Shown here: positions 17,724-26,990 of the stretch, piece after piece
Layout of the letters: the number at the start of each line of letters is the position of its first letter
Numbering within the stretch: position 1 is the first letter of the stretch
Source of the DNA: CAWAPS01 sp963783945
GTDB lineage: Bacteria > Actinomycetota > Acidimicrobiia > Acidimicrobiales > Palsa-688
Assembly (NCBI GenBank): GCA_963783945.1
Contig: CAWAPS010000006.1
Location: 406,404 to 470,403 of the forward strand
Reading direction: 5' to 3'
Length of the DNA: 64,000 nt
The notes under the pieces: generated by a model
What the model was told of the DNA's origin: nothing
Databases searched by the model: none
The model's input: only the letters and a program-made list of their open reading frames with translations
Position numbers and translations under genes: made by a program

Positions 17724-18107
17724 ATGGAGGTGAAGGCGAAGAGGAGCGCCTGGCGGGCGTGGCCGAGGGGTGGCGGCATAGCGGTGTGGTACTGGCTGTT
17801 CGTCGGCTGGTGGCTCGTGCCGTTTTGGTGGATGATCCTGGGGATCGCCTGGCTGTGCGGCTGGCGTTCCAAAGCTGGCGCCAAGAATGCCCAGATGGCG
17901 GAGCAGGCGCTATCGCCGGCGCCGGGCGGGACAGCCGCACCAGGCCCCGCTTCTCCCCCGCCCGCTTCCGTGACCTATGTGACCAACATTACGAACATTA
18001 CGGCTCCTCCCGAGCCCGAGGTGCCGAAAAAGGTTCAGTGCCAGTGGTGCAAGCGCCAAACCGATGCGTCGGAATCCGCCTGCGAGTTCTGCGGAGCGCC
18101 GTTGTAG
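17724..18107 (+). CDS. Small membrane protein with C-terminal zinc ribbon
   Basis: 127 aa from ATG 17724, with GGGAGGG 5 nt upstream of the start. A basic N-terminus is followed by a very hydrophobic, Trp-rich segment (about residues 24-45: WYWLFVGWWLVPFWWMILGI), then a Pro/Ala linker and a C-terminal CQWCKRQTDASESACEFCG with two CxxC pairs, a zinc-ribbon pattern. This makes it a single-span or hairpin membrane protein with a soluble zinc-binding tail. The role is unknown. It is the only rightward gene between the SDR and the amidase. Confidence 0.7.
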   Translation: MEVKAKRSAWRAWPRGGGIAVWYWLFVGWWLVPFWWMILGIAWLCGWRSKAGAKNAQMAEQALSPAPGGTAAPGPASPPPASVTYVTNITNITAPPEPEVPKKVQCQWCKRQTDASESACEFCGAPL

Positions 18108-18168
18108 GGGCGCTCATGCGCCTGTCCGGTCCGGCCGGACAGATCAAGCGAGAGAGTCCTATCGAACC

Positions 18169-19626
18169 TCAGAGCAGGTCGGGGTAACGGTCAGCGAAGG
18201 GGCATGTGGCCTCGAAGGCGCGACACGCCCTGAGGACGGTCAATTCGTCATTGCGCTTGCCCAGGACTTGCAGTCCGACCGGAAGCCCGTTGTGCCAGCC
18301 GCAGGGTATAGACGCCGCTGGATAGCCGGCTTTGTTGGCCATCATGGTGTACTCGGTATAGGTCCAGGGGACCAGGTTCGCCTCCTCGCATACCGGTGCC
18401 ACCTCGGAGATCACCGGGCTCAACAGTAGGTCGTAGCGCGTAAAGACATCCTGTAGCTGGTCTACTTCCCGCGTCCGAACCGCCGGGGGGATCGCGAGCG
18501 AATATTCGAACTGCGTGGGGTGGTTGTCACGGTGAAGGATGGTCGGCGCCAGCAGGCGCCGTTTGGCGGGATCGGCCAGCGCCCGGGCCAGTTCCGGCAG
18601 CGCCCCGTACTCCCCGTGCTCGGGTGAAGGCATGAAGGCTGCGTTGACCGGATCCTCGAGCTCCCTGGACATGGCCTCGTCGAGGTAGTGCGTCGGAGCA
18701 AAGAGATCCCACGGGTCTTCGAGTCGCAGCGCCGGCTCCTCCACCACCGCACCGAGAGACACGAACTTTTCCACGGCCCGGGCCACGACGGCAACCACCT
18801 CGGCCTGCTTCGGCCGGATGTAGCCGAAATCGGGCGTCCACGCCATCCGCATCCCCCCGACACCTTCGTCCAAGGCGGACAGAAAGTCGGGAACCGGGCC
18901 TTGAATGGCGCCCGGCCAGCGGCCATCTGGCCCGGAGAGCGCAGCGAGGACCATGGCGGCGTCCCGCACGTCCCGGGTGATCGGCCCGATCCCGCTTCCA
19001 AAGGTGGCGCCCATATGCCCGAACCCCGGGATCCGCCCCCGGCTGGGCAGGAGCCCGAACACCCCGTTCCATGATGACGGGATCCGGATCGAGCCGCCGC
19101 CGTCTGTCCCGATGGCGATAGGCCCGAGCCCGGCCGCGGTGGCAACGGCAGCCCCTCCGCTCGATCCGCCCGAGGTGCGGCGGATATCCCACGGGTTCAG
19201 GCATTCGGCTACCAGGAGGTTCATCGTTCGCCGGAAGAGGGCGAACTCGGGGAGGTTGGTCTTGCCGAAAATGATGCCGCCGGCGGACCGGATGCGTTCT
19301 GCTGCGATCGAGTCCTCTTCCGGAACGAAGTCCTGGTAGATGCGGGATCCATCCGTCGTTCGCATGCCCCGGGTCCAGAGAGAATCCTTGAGGGAGACAG
19401 GAATCCCGTGCAGCGGGCCCAGCTCCCCGCCCCGCTGGACTGCATCCTCGGCCCGGCGGGCTGCTGCCAGGGCATCTTCAGGCATCACAGTGATGAAGGC
19501 GTGCAGGGTGCCGTCGAGTCTGCCGACGCGGTCCAGGACGTCGCGGGTTACTTCTACAGGCGATACCTCCCGGGCCCGGATCAACTCCTCCAGGCGCCAT
19601 GCCGGCAACCAGCTCAGGTTATCCAT
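18169..19626 (-). CDS. Amidase signature family enzyme
   Basis: A 485-aa member with the Ser-cisSer-Lys triad in place: Lys80 in SLKDS, cis-Ser156 in SGGSSGGAA and nucleophile Ser179 in TDGGGSIRIP. The length is normal for the family. It would hydrolyse an amide (R-CO-NH2 or an arylamide) to acid and ammonia. It is the last gene of a set with an ABC substrate-binding lipoprotein 32 bp upstream and an amidohydrolase before that, suggesting uptake and hydrolysis of a nitrogen-containing compound. The substrate is not predictable. Confidence 0.93.
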   Translation of the reverse strand: MDNLSWLPAWRLEELIRAREVSPVEVTRDVLDRVGRLDGTLHAFITVMPEDALAAARRAEDAVQRGGELGPLHGIPVSLKDSLWTRGMRTTDGSRIYQDFVPEEDSIAAERIRSAGGIIFGKTNLPEFALFRRTMNLLVAECLNPWDIRRTSGGSSGGAAVATAAGLGPIAIGTDGGGSIRIPSSWNGVFGLLPSRGRIPGFGHMGATFGSGIGPITRDVRDAAMVLAALSGPDGRWPGAIQGPVPDFLSALDEGVGGMRMAWTPDFGYIRPKQAEVVAVVARAVEKFVSLGAVVEEPALRLEDPWDLFAPTHYLDEAMSRELEDPVNAAFMPSPEHGEYGALPELARALADPAKRRLLAPTILHRDNHPTQFEYSLAIPPAVRTREVDQLQDVFTRYDLLLSPVISEVAPVCEEANLVPWTYTEYTMMANKAGYPAASIPCGWHNGLPVGLQVLGKRNDELTVLRACRAFEATCPFADRYPDLL

Positions 19627-19658
19627 CCACCATCACCTCCGGACGATCAGGACGAGGG

Positions 19659-20906
19659 CTACACCCTTTGGCCGGGGAGAATGGTGCCGCACACCGGGTC
19701 CGCCCCGGAGACGAGGTGGAACGTGGTGCCCGAGTACTGGGTAACCCAAACGCAGTTGTCCGCTCCGGCCGCCTGGCCCCGCTGGTTCATGCCAAAACCG
19801 ACGGAGTGGCTTCCGAACAGGCCCGCGGCGTTGTACTGGCGGATGCCGAGCATGGTGTTGATGAACTGGGCCTGGGTCGGGTGGGGTCCCGCCGCTTTCA
19901 GCCCCGTGACGAAGCCATCCACGGCGACGTAGGCGATGTACTCGCTGAGACTCGGGTCGCCGCTCACACCGGCATACTGCTGCATGGCTTTCTGGAACCG
20001 TTCCGTGGCCGCCGTGTGCATCTCCACCGGCTCGAAGCTGAGGGTGAAGTACGCTCCCTGCGCGGCTTGCTCCGCCCCCGGGCCCGCGGAGGTCAGGTCG
20101 GCGCCGTAGCCAACAGACAGGAGCGGCGCCTTTAGATTCACTCCTTGCTGGTGCAGGGCGCTCAGGATCAAGAAGGCGGCGTTCTCGTCGATCGCGGCGA
20201 TAAAGCCATTGACCCCGGCGTTCTTCATCGCCAGTACTACCGGTCCCACGTTGGTGGTACCGAACGGCAGGTTGGCGTTCAAATAACCGACCTTGACACC
20301 CGCCTGCTGGGCCGAGATGGCGGCCCCCTTGGCGGCCTCCGACGAGCTCGGAGAAATGCTGTACCCGAGGGATGCCAGATTGGTTACGCCAATGTTCTTG
20401 AAAAACGTCCCGAAAGTGCTGGCCACCTTGGTGTAGTCCTCAGTTCCGAAGACGGAGAACATGTTGCGGCTGCCGATCCACTCGGTGGAGTCGTTGGCGG
20501 AGCCGACCACCGGAATGCCGTGCGAGGTCAAGAAGGGGGCAGCGGCGAAGGTCAGGCCCGACAGCGCCAGCACGGCGAAGACGTGATCCTGCAACACCAG
20601 CTTTTGCGCCCCGGCCAGCGCTCCCGCCGGTGACGAACCGGTGTCGGCGACCACGTACTTGATCTTGTAGCCCTCCGAATTGACGAGGCCGACCCCCGCC
20701 TTGATCCCTAGCGGCGTGGTCCTCCCTGCGCTCGCTATCGGTCCGGTCAGGTCCGTAAGCACCCCCAGCGTGTACGTCTGCCCCGACCCGCCGGACGCAC
20801 CGGTAGGCGCATTCGCGCTGCTCTTGCCGCTCGCGCTGCTGCCGCACCCGACGGCGACCAGCGCCACACCGGCCAGGCAGGCCAACACTGCTCTCCTTCG
20901 CCTCAT
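19659..20906 (-). CDS. ABC transporter substrate-binding lipoprotein (branched-chain amino acid / urea type)
   Basis: A 415-aa protein with a lipoprotein signal: MRRRRAVLACLAGVALVAVG followed by Cys21, then a Ser/Gly-rich tether. The mature part has the type I periplasmic-binding (Leu/Ile/Val-binding) fold: YTLGVLTDLTGPIASAGR, GAQKLVLQDHVFAVLA and GIPVVGSANDSTEW. No cognate permease or ATPase is in the window, so it either joins a transporter encoded elsewhere or is an orphan binding protein. It lies between the amidohydrolase and the amidase genes, which hints at a carboxylate or amide ligand. Confidence 0.92.
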   Translation of the reverse strand: MRRRRAVLACLAGVALVAVGCGSSASGKSSANAPTGASGGSGQTYTLGVLTDLTGPIASAGRTTPLGIKAGVGLVNSEGYKIKYVVADTGSSPAGALAGAQKLVLQDHVFAVLALSGLTFAAAPFLTSHGIPVVGSANDSTEWIGSRNMFSVFGTEDYTKVASTFGTFFKNIGVTNLASLGYSISPSSSEAAKGAAISAQQAGVKVGYLNANLPFGTTNVGPVVLAMKNAGVNGFIAAIDENAAFLILSALHQQGVNLKAPLLSVGYGADLTSAGPGAEQAAQGAYFTLSFEPVEMHTAATERFQKAMQQYAGVSGDPSLSEYIAYVAVDGFVTGLKAAGPHPTQAQFINTMLGIRQYNAAGLFGSHSVGFGMNQRGQAAGADNCVWVTQYSGTTFHLVSGADPVCGTILPGQRV

Positions 20907-20982
20907 CTGTCCTCCCCTTTTTTACAGTCCGTGTCGCAGGCTAAACTGTCAGACGCTTCGCCTCGGCAGGCGTACCTTACCT

Positions 20983-22119
20983 TCAGTTGCCTGTAGTCAG
21001 CCCATACACTGCGGCGGCGTTACCAGCTAGCACTTTGTGCTTTGAAACCGGGTCGAAGCCCTCGGTGAGCTTCTCGATGTGCTGCGCCGAGTTGGGCCAC
21101 AAAGTGACGCTGTGGGGGTAGTCGATGGAGAACATCACCGCGTCAGCCAGGGAGGGGTCCTGCCGAATGGCGTTGTAGCCATAATGATCATCGAGCGTGG
21201 TCACAAACACGTTGTGGCCCACGTACTCGCTCGGCTTCCGCTCAATGGGAAGGTGAGACCAGTGGCGTTGCTGCTCGAAGTTCTGGTCCATGTTTTCGCG
21301 CCAAAACGGAACCCATCCGCAGTTGACTTCTCCAGCCACGATCTTGAGATTGGGATGACGCTCGAAGACCCCTCCGAAGATCATGTAGGTCAGGGGTTCG
21401 ACGGCGGAGAAAAACCTGACGGCAATGCCGCCCACGTTGATCCCGGGCACGTCCATGCGGAAGGAGCTCAGGTCGCCCTTGGGTTTGCCGCCATGATTGC
21501 GGTGGAACGAGAAGGGAATTCCCCTCTCTGAAGCGGCTTCCCACAACTGATCGTAGTAGGACTCGAAATACGGACGCTGCGGCGACCCGGGTAGGTAAAA
21601 AGCCCGGGCTCCCTTATCCTTCATCCTCTCGAACTCCGCCAGGCTGGCATCCATCCCGTCGTCCACGGGGAGGATGGCGAGGCCCACCATGCGTCGTGGA
21701 TCGGCGCCGCAAAAGTCTTCGATCAGCCAATCGTTGTAGGTCTGCATGATCGCGTGAGCGAGTCCTCGATCCTCCAGGGTGAACGACGCCGCACCCAACC
21801 CCGGATAGAGCACCACTGCGTCGATGCCATCCAGATCCATGTCCTCGAGATGGGCCGCCCCGTCATAGTTGCCAGGGAGGATCTCATCCCACGTCAACCC
21901 CGCAGCAGCATAGGTACCCGTGGCCCGTTTCTGACCGGCCACCGCCTCGAGCCCGAAAGTGTGTCCCGGCGGCTTGCCGTCAAAGCTCCAGCCATCACCG
22001 CCGTCTGGGCCTCGCACCACCCGCGGCGCCCGCTCTCGGTATTCCTTCGGCAGCCGCTCCACGTAGAGGTCCCTGGGGTCGATGAGATGGTTGTCCGCCG
22101 AGATGACCGAATAGTTCAT
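20983..22119 (-). CDS. Amidohydrolase family protein (Amidohydro_2 type, copy 2)
   Basis: A 378-aa metal-dependent hydrolase. Landmarks are SADNHLIDPRDLYVERLP in place of DxHxx at the N-terminus, GLAILPVDD, IPFSFHRNHGG with the central His, VAGEVNCGWVPFW and the terminal FSIDYPHSVTLWP with the conserved Asp. It shares the gene layout and the DLYVERLPKEY-type start with copy 1 at 8.2 kb. It is first in a set with the ABC binding protein (76 bp downstream) and the amidase. It is probably a hydrolase or decarboxylase in breakdown of an aromatic or cyclic compound. Confidence 0.9.
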   Translation of the reverse strand: MNYSVISADNHLIDPRDLYVERLPKEYRERAPRVVRGPDGGDGWSFDGKPPGHTFGLEAVAGQKRATGTYAAAGLTWDEILPGNYDGAAHLEDMDLDGIDAVVLYPGLGAASFTLEDRGLAHAIMQTYNDWLIEDFCGADPRRMVGLAILPVDDGMDASLAEFERMKDKGARAFYLPGSPQRPYFESYYDQLWEAASERGIPFSFHRNHGGKPKGDLSSFRMDVPGINVGGIAVRFFSAVEPLTYMIFGGVFERHPNLKIVAGEVNCGWVPFWRENMDQNFEQQRHWSHLPIERKPSEYVGHNVFVTTLDDHYGYNAIRQDPSLADAVMFSIDYPHSVTLWPNSAQHIEKLTEGFDPVSKHKVLAGNAAAVYGLTTGN

Positions 22120-22309
22120 TTCCCCCCCGCTGATCGTCCCGAGTACTTGACCCTGCTAACGAAGCTACCGCATGTTAGCCCCCCGAGTCAACGGCTGAGG
22201 TCGCTCGCTTCCACAGACCAGGATCAGCACTCACCGACGTATCAGGTCGGAATGAATCATCCTCGCATCGGACTGCAGACCTTGTGGCGGCGGCCGTGGA
22301 GACCCGTCG

Positions 22310-22609
22310 TTACCCGCCAGTGCCGACCGCTGCACCGGCAAGTTGGCGGGCCCGATACAGGCGCCGCCGTCCTCGCTCGGAGGTCCCTCCCCACACCCCG
22401 TGCTCGATGCGATTGACGAGCGCGTATTCCAGGCAGGGTTGCTGTACCGGGCAGGTCGCGCAGATCTTTCGGGCGATCTCGACGCCGACGCCGTCTACGG
22501 GAAAAAACACGTTGGGCGGGTGTTCTCCGCAGGCTGCGAGGGCCATCCAGGTGGAGTCAGCGGTCATCGGGTCCAAAGCCCTTCCATCGGTCGTCGTGTC
22601 CGCTTCCAC
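22310..22609 (-). CDS. WhiB family iron-sulfur transcriptional regulator
   Basis: A 99-aa protein with the four conserved cysteines (C27, C50, C53, C59, the last three in CATCPVQQPC) that hold a [4Fe-4S] cluster, the GVWGGTSERGRR turn and a basic C-terminus that contacts DNA. Start GTG 22609 has AGGAC about 6 nt upstream. WhiB proteins bind sigma factor region 4 and respond to redox or NO; they are confined to Actinobacteria and their phages, which fixes the phylum of this window. It is monocistronic on the minus strand. Confidence 0.93.
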   Translation of the reverse strand: MEADTTTDGRALDPMTADSTWMALAACGEHPPNVFFPVDGVGVEIARKICATCPVQQPCLEYALVNRIEHGVWGGTSERGRRRLYRARQLAGAAVGTGG

Positions 22610-22962
22610 TAGACGTCCTGTGGCTGTGGAGACTATGAGATCGGCCTGAGAACTCCCGGCAGTCTGTGACGTTGGTCGAGCCCGTCACCTGAGCAGACAG
22701 AACGGCCTAGATTCCCCATGGGTCAGGCTGTGGTCAATAGTCGTTGAGGCGCCCAGGCAAAGAGTCCGCCTGATTCGATCCAAACCTAAAGGGGACGGCA
22801 GCTCGGCGGAGGAGGGCCGCACCGCTGGCCCAAGACCCAATCCCCGGGCTCGAGTGGCGCTCGAAGGGGAGCTGTTTGGCCAACGCTTCCTCGTCACGGA
22901 CAAGCCCAAAGGCACACGCCTCTGTCGTCGTGGTCGTGGCCGACTTCCGCCCCCTGAAGGAC
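22610..22962 (-). other. 353-bp intergenic region upstream of whiB
   Basis: No gene is supported. It contains the whiB promoter and the 3' end region of the MoxR-VWA operon; I see no clear terminator hairpin. Confidence 0.4.
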
Positions 22963-24093
22963 CTACGGGTAGGGGCTCCACCGGATCGACGCGGCGATAC
23001 AAACAAGGGCGAGCACGGCGGCGATCGCGGCAAAGGTCGCCGTGACCTCGTGGCGCTCCTTCTGCACCGTCACGTCTTTTGGCAGATTGGCAAACACCTT
23101 GCTGAGTTGCGACGCGTCCTGGGCGGTGTAGCTGACGCCGCCGGTGCGCTGGGAGACCTGTTGGAGGGTGGGCAAATCGGCCACCAGCGGTGAGCGGCCG
23201 CCGAACCCACCGCCGCCGAACCCACCGCCGCCGAAGCCAGCGCCACCGAAGCCGAACCCCTCCTGTCCTGTGTCGCCACCGAGCTGCTGCGGCGAGCACA
23301 CCAAGGGCGCCGGGTGCGTTGTGCCGAAGCCGATGGTGTAGATGCGGACCCGCCGGGCGACGGCGTAGGGCACGGCGTCCAGCGGTTCGATCCCCTGTGT
23401 GTTGGCGCCGTCGGTCAACAGCACTACGACATCGGGCACGTAGCCGTGGGTGCCGGGCTTCGGCGCTGCGGGCGCGCCCTCGTTTGCACTGGCGCCGGCC
23501 TCCGGCGCGGCTGCAGCGCTCGACACTGCGTTGCCCACCGGCTGGACCTGCGGGTTGACCTCGGCGATGGCGTCGAGGGCCTTCAGCATGGCGGCGCCGA
23601 TAGCAGTGCCCGTGCTGGTGGCGAGGTTGTTGATGGCGCTCTGCAAGGCCTTGTGGTCGGTCGTAGGCGGGACCGCGAGTTCGGCGAACCCCGAAAAGAC
23701 GACCAGCCCCATCCGTGTGCCCCTCGGCTGTGCATCGACGAAATCGCGTGCTGCCTTCTGGGCCACGCTCAATCGGTTGGGCTGCACGTCGGTCGAGCAC
23801 ATCGACCGCGACTCATCGAGGGCGAGGATGATCGACGTGCGTCCGATCGGCACGTCAGAGGTGATCTGAGGCCGGGCGGACGCCAGAGCGAGCAGGCCGA
23901 GGCTGGCCAGTAACAGGGCGACAGGGAGGTGGCGCTGCCAGCGCGACCGGCGCGGAACGGCTTTGCGCAGGAGGGCGAGGCTCGAATAGGTGACCGCCTG
24001 GCGCCGGCGGCGCCGCATCGCCAGGAAGTAGACGCCGAGCGTCACAGGAACGGTGAGCAGGAGCAGGAGGGCGACTGGCCAGGTGAAAGTCAG
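22963..24093 (-). CDS. VWA domain membrane protein (BatB-like)
   Basis: About 376 aa: two N-terminal membrane spans (WPVALLLLLTVPVTLGVYFLA and PVALLLASLGLLALASA), a von Willebrand A domain with MIDAS DESRS and later TDGANT, a Gly/Phe-rich stretch of GFGGGGFGG repeats, and a final span near the C-terminus. The start is unusual. By homology with the upstream paralogue, which begins MTFRSPWML, translation should begin just before TFTWPVALL, and that codon is CTG at 24093, one base after the paralogue's TGA. No ATG, GTG or TTG fits in the right frame. It is the last gene of the MoxR-type operon. Confidence 0.85.
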   Translation of the reverse strand: MTFTWPVALLLLLTVPVTLGVYFLAMRRRRRQAVTYSSLALLRKAVPRRSRWQRHLPVALLLASLGLLALASARPQITSDVPIGRTSIILALDESRSMCSTDVQPNRLSVAQKAARDFVDAQPRGTRMGLVVFSGFAELAVPPTTDHKALQSAINNLATSTGTAIGAAMLKALDAIAEVNPQVQPVGNAVSSAAAAPEAGASANEGAPAAPKPGTHGYVPDVVVLLTDGANTQGIEPLDAVPYAVARRVRIYTIGFGTTHPAPLVCSPQQLGGDTGQEGFGFGGAGFGGGGFGGGGFGGRSPLVADLPTLQQVSQRTGGVSYTAQDASQLSKVFANLPKDVTVQKERHEVTATFAAIAAVLALVCIAASIRWSPYP

Positions 24094-24094
24094 C

Positions 24095-25084
24095 TCACAC
24101 CACCCGACCGAACCACAGTATCGACAGCAGCGCTCCGGCGACGAGGAGCAGGGCGGCGGCAGCCGAGAAGATGCCAGTGATCTCGGTGCGCTGAGTGACC
24201 ACCGTGAAGTGCAGGTCGATCGTCTTGGAGATGGCTGCCAGGCCGGCCGCGTCATTGGCTTGGTAGTAGGACCCGTTTGTCACGGTGGCCACCTGTTTCA
24301 GCACGTCGCTGTCCAGGGCCGTCGCAACAGTGAATCCCCCGATCTGAACCGTCGTGCCAGCAGTCGTACCGATCCCCACGGTCTGGACGTGGACACCGGC
24401 GACGGACGCCAACCGCGCCATCGTCTCCCCACTGGGCTGGCTTGTCTCTTCCCCGTCGGAGAAGAGCACGATCGTCGCCCCCCCGTAGTAGCCGATATCG
24501 ACATGGCCGGAGTCGCTGCCCAGAGCGGCGGCGTTGATGGTCAAGGTCTTGCCTGCGATGGCATCGAGCGAGGTGAGGAGTCCCTGTCCCAACGACGTGC
24601 CACCTCCCAGAGAAAGACGATCGATGGCGGTGAGCACCTCGGCGTGGGCCAGCGTCGGCGGCTGCACGATCACTGCGGCCTGACCGAAGGCCACGACCCC
24701 GATGCGGACGGCCGACGGCTGCTGGCGGACGAACGCCAAGGCCGCCGTCTTCGCCGCCTCGATGCGGGTCGGCTTGACGTCGGTGGCCGCCATGCTATTG
24801 GAGACGTCGATGGCGAGGACAACCGTCGCTTGGCGCCGCGGGGTCTTCACCGTCGCCACCGGGCGGGCCAGGGCGACGACGAGGAGGGTGAGCGCGACAG
24901 CGAACAGCACGAACGGCACGTGCCGGCGCAACCCAGGCCGTCGACCGCCAGCAGTCGTGACGAGCCCCTGCCCGGCGAGGGCGGCGACTCGCCGCGCCCG
25001 CCATCTCCGTGCTAACACATAGGCGGCCACCAAGGCTGGGATGACCACGAGACCCGTGAGCATCCACGGCGACCGAAACGTCAT
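24095..25084 (-). CDS. VWA domain membrane protein (BatA-like)
   Basis: A 329-aa protein: N-terminal span near residues 8-25, a second near 57-75, then a VWA domain with MIDAS DVSNS and LFSDGEE, and a C-terminal span containing GIFSAAAALLLVAGALLSI. This is the layout of BatA/YehP-type Mg2+-binding proteins that work with MoxR ATPases. Its ATG overlaps the stop of the DUF58 gene (ATGA), so the operon is translationally coupled. It is probably part of a membrane complex for protein assembly or stress tolerance; the client is unknown. Confidence 0.93.
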   Translation of the reverse strand: MTFRSPWMLTGLVVIPALVAAYVLARRWRARRVAALAGQGLVTTAGGRRPGLRRHVPFVLFAVALTLLVVALARPVATVKTPRRQATVVLAIDVSNSMAATDVKPTRIEAAKTAALAFVRQQPSAVRIGVVAFGQAAVIVQPPTLAHAEVLTAIDRLSLGGGTSLGQGLLTSLDAIAGKTLTINAAALGSDSGHVDIGYYGGATIVLFSDGEETSQPSGETMARLASVAGVHVQTVGIGTTAGTTVQIGGFTVATALDSDVLKQVATVTNGSYYQANDAAGLAAISKTIDLHFTVVTQRTEITGIFSAAAALLLVAGALLSILWFGRVV

Positions 25085-25971
25085 CGGCGGCGCCTGTTTC
25101 CCACCCCGGCCATGCGCAAGAAGGCGCTCAGGAGATCGTCCTCGGTCGACACGACGTGGAGATCGACCCGGGCGCGCGCCACGGCCCGCCGGATGGTGTC
25201 GTCCTGCTCCGCGGCCACCGCCAAGAGCCGGCGGCGCAGCTCGGGATCACTGCTATCGACGAGCAGCTGCTCGCCTGACTCGGCGTCCTGCACGTAGAGG
25301 AGCCCGGAGTCGGGGAGCTCGTACTCGCGCGGATCCACCAGCCGGACGGCGACGACCTCGTGCCGCTCGGTGAGCCGCAGCAGCGGCCGTTCCCACCCAG
25401 GCTCGCTGATGAAATCGGAGATCAGCACGACGAGCGACCGGCGACGCACCAATCGGGCGGCGGTGTCGAGCAGCACGTTGAGGTCGGTCACCGAGCCCCC
25501 GGCCACCGGGCGGAGCAGCTCGCCCAACAATGCCAGCACCTGGTTTCGCCCTTGCCGGGGAAGGATCGTCCGCTGCTGGTCGCCGTCGTAGACGATCGCG
25601 CCAACCCGATTACCGCCGCGCACCAGGAGCTGACCGAAGGTGGCAGCCAGGTCGCACAGGACCCGCTCTTTTGTCCGCTCGACGGCGCCGAACGCCATCG
25701 ATCGGGAGCGATCGAGCAGGAGCCACGCCGTCAGCTCACGGTCCTCCATGAACTCCCGGACGAACAGTTCGTCCATCCGGGCGGTAACGTTCCAGTCGAT
25801 GTAGCGGACGTCATCACCCCACTGGTAACTGCGCATGTCCCGGAAGTCGGTGCCGTGACCGCGCAGCAGAGTGCGGTAATCGCCCTGCAGACGCCCGTCC
25901 AGACGCCGGATGACCTGCCACTCGAGGTGGCGCAAGACCCGTTCGGGGGTCAGGCCGGCGGTGGTGCCCAC
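25081..25971 (-). CDS. DUF58 domain-containing protein
   Basis: A 296-aa protein with the DUF58 core: GTDFRDMRSYQWGDDVRYIDWNVTAR near residues 49-75, followed by LLLDRSRSM, a VWA-like MIDAS remnant. DUF58 proteins are the usual third partner of MoxR ATPases and VWA proteins. It starts inside the last 22 bases of the MoxR gene and overlaps the BatA-like gene by 4 bases. Confidence 0.93.
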   Translation of the reverse strand: MGTTAGLTPERVLRHLEWQVIRRLDGRLQGDYRTLLRGHGTDFRDMRSYQWGDDVRYIDWNVTARMDELFVREFMEDRELTAWLLLDRSRSMAFGAVERTKERVLCDLAATFGQLLVRGGNRVGAIVYDGDQQRTILPRQGRNQVLALLGELLRPVAGGSVTDLNVLLDTAARLVRRRSLVVLISDFISEPGWERPLLRLTERHEVVAVRLVDPREYELPDSGLLYVQDAESGEQLLVDSSDPELRRRLLAVAAEQDDTIRRAVARARVDLHVVSTEDDLLSAFLRMAGVGNRRRR

Positions 25972-26990
25972 TGCCGCTTGTTTTGAGCCGTCGAGGCCAC
26001 AGTTCGCAGCACAACTTCAGGGATCGGGACCCTCCTCAGGATGGCGTCGACGACGGCCTCCGCGGTCACGTCGTCGCCGAGCGCCTCATAGGAAAGGACC
26101 AGGCGATGGCGGAGGACATCCGGAGCGATCGTCTGCACGTCCTCCGGTAGAACGTACTCACGACCTCGCACCAGAGCCAGCGACTGCGCGGCAGCGACCA
26201 TGTAGATCGACGCCCGCGGGCTCACGCCATAGGTGACGTAACGGGCGATGTCCGGCAGGCCAACCGACGACGGGTTCCTGGTGGCGGCCGCCACCCGGAC
26301 GGCATATTCGATCAGGGCCGGGTCGACAAATACCCCCTGCGCCGCCCGCTGGAGACCCCTGAGCTGCTGGGCGTCCATCACCTCCTGCACCTTCTCGAGG
26401 CCTCCGATCATCCGCTCCACGATGACGAACTCCTCGGTGGCGGTCGGGTAATCGACCAGCACCTTCAGCATGAACCGGTCAACCTGGGCCTCAGGTAGCG
26501 GGTAGGTCCCGTCAGATTCGATCGGGTTCTGCGTTGCCATGACCAGAAACGGATCGGGCAACGGGTGGGTCTCGCGGCCGATGGTGACTTGGCGCTCCTG
26601 CATGGCCTCAAGCAGCGCGCTCTGCACCTTGGCCGGTGCCCGGTTGATCTCGTCGGCGAGGACCAGGTTGGCGAAGATCGGGCCAAGCGACACATCAAAC
26701 TCGCCGAGCTTCTGGTTGTAGATTCTGGTGCCGACGATGTCGGCCGGCACCAGGTCGGGCGTGAACTGGATGCGCTGGAACTCGATGCCCAGCGCGTCCG
26801 CAAAGGTCTTCACCGCCAGCGTCTTGGCCAGGCCGGGCACGCCCTCGACGAGCAAGTGACCCCGGGCCAAGAGGGCAACGACCATCCTCTCGAGCAGCAC
26901 GTCCTGGCCGACGATGACCCGCTTCACCTGATAGAGCACCTGCTCGAGCGACATCTCTGGTCCGCCGGTGGCGCCGGCCCCGGCGTTCAT
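25950..26990 (-). CDS. MoxR family AAA+ ATPase
   Basis: A 346-aa AAA+ protein. Walker A is GVPGLAKT near residue 54 and Walker B is LVLADEINRAPAKVQ, followed by ALLEAMQERQVTIG and the sensor 1 region ATQNPIES. MoxR ATPases act as chaperones for metal insertion or complex assembly with VWA partners, here encoded directly downstream. The ATG overlaps the stop of the serine protease gene (ATGA), so all five genes form one unit. Confidence 0.95.
   Translation of the reverse strand: MNAGAGATGGPEMSLEQVLYQVKRVIVGQDVLLERMVVALLARGHLLVEGVPGLAKTLAVKTFADALGIEFQRIQFTPDLVPADIVGTRIYNQKLGEFDVSLGPIFANLVLADEINRAPAKVQSALLEAMQERQVTIGRETHPLPDPFLVMATQNPIESDGTYPLPEAQVDRFMLKVLVDYPTATEEFVIVERMIGGLEKVQEVMDAQQLRGLQRAAQGVFVDPALIEYAVRVAAATRNPSSVGLPDIARYVTYGVSPRASIYMVAAAQSLALVRGREYVLPEDVQTIAPDVLRHRLVLSYEALGDDVTAEAVVDAILRRVPIPEVVLRTVASTAQNKRQWAPPPA

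Noticed and set aside
23200..23265. Repeated CCACCGCCGCCGAA-like units, first suspected as a DNA repeat array
   Set aside because: They encode the Gly/Phe-rich linker of the VWA protein and vary at wobble positions; not a CRISPR or regulatory array.
22685..23800. 371-codon reverse frame overlapping the second VWA gene
   Set aside because: Arg-rich out-of-frame reading of the same strand; the MIDAS-containing frame is the gene.
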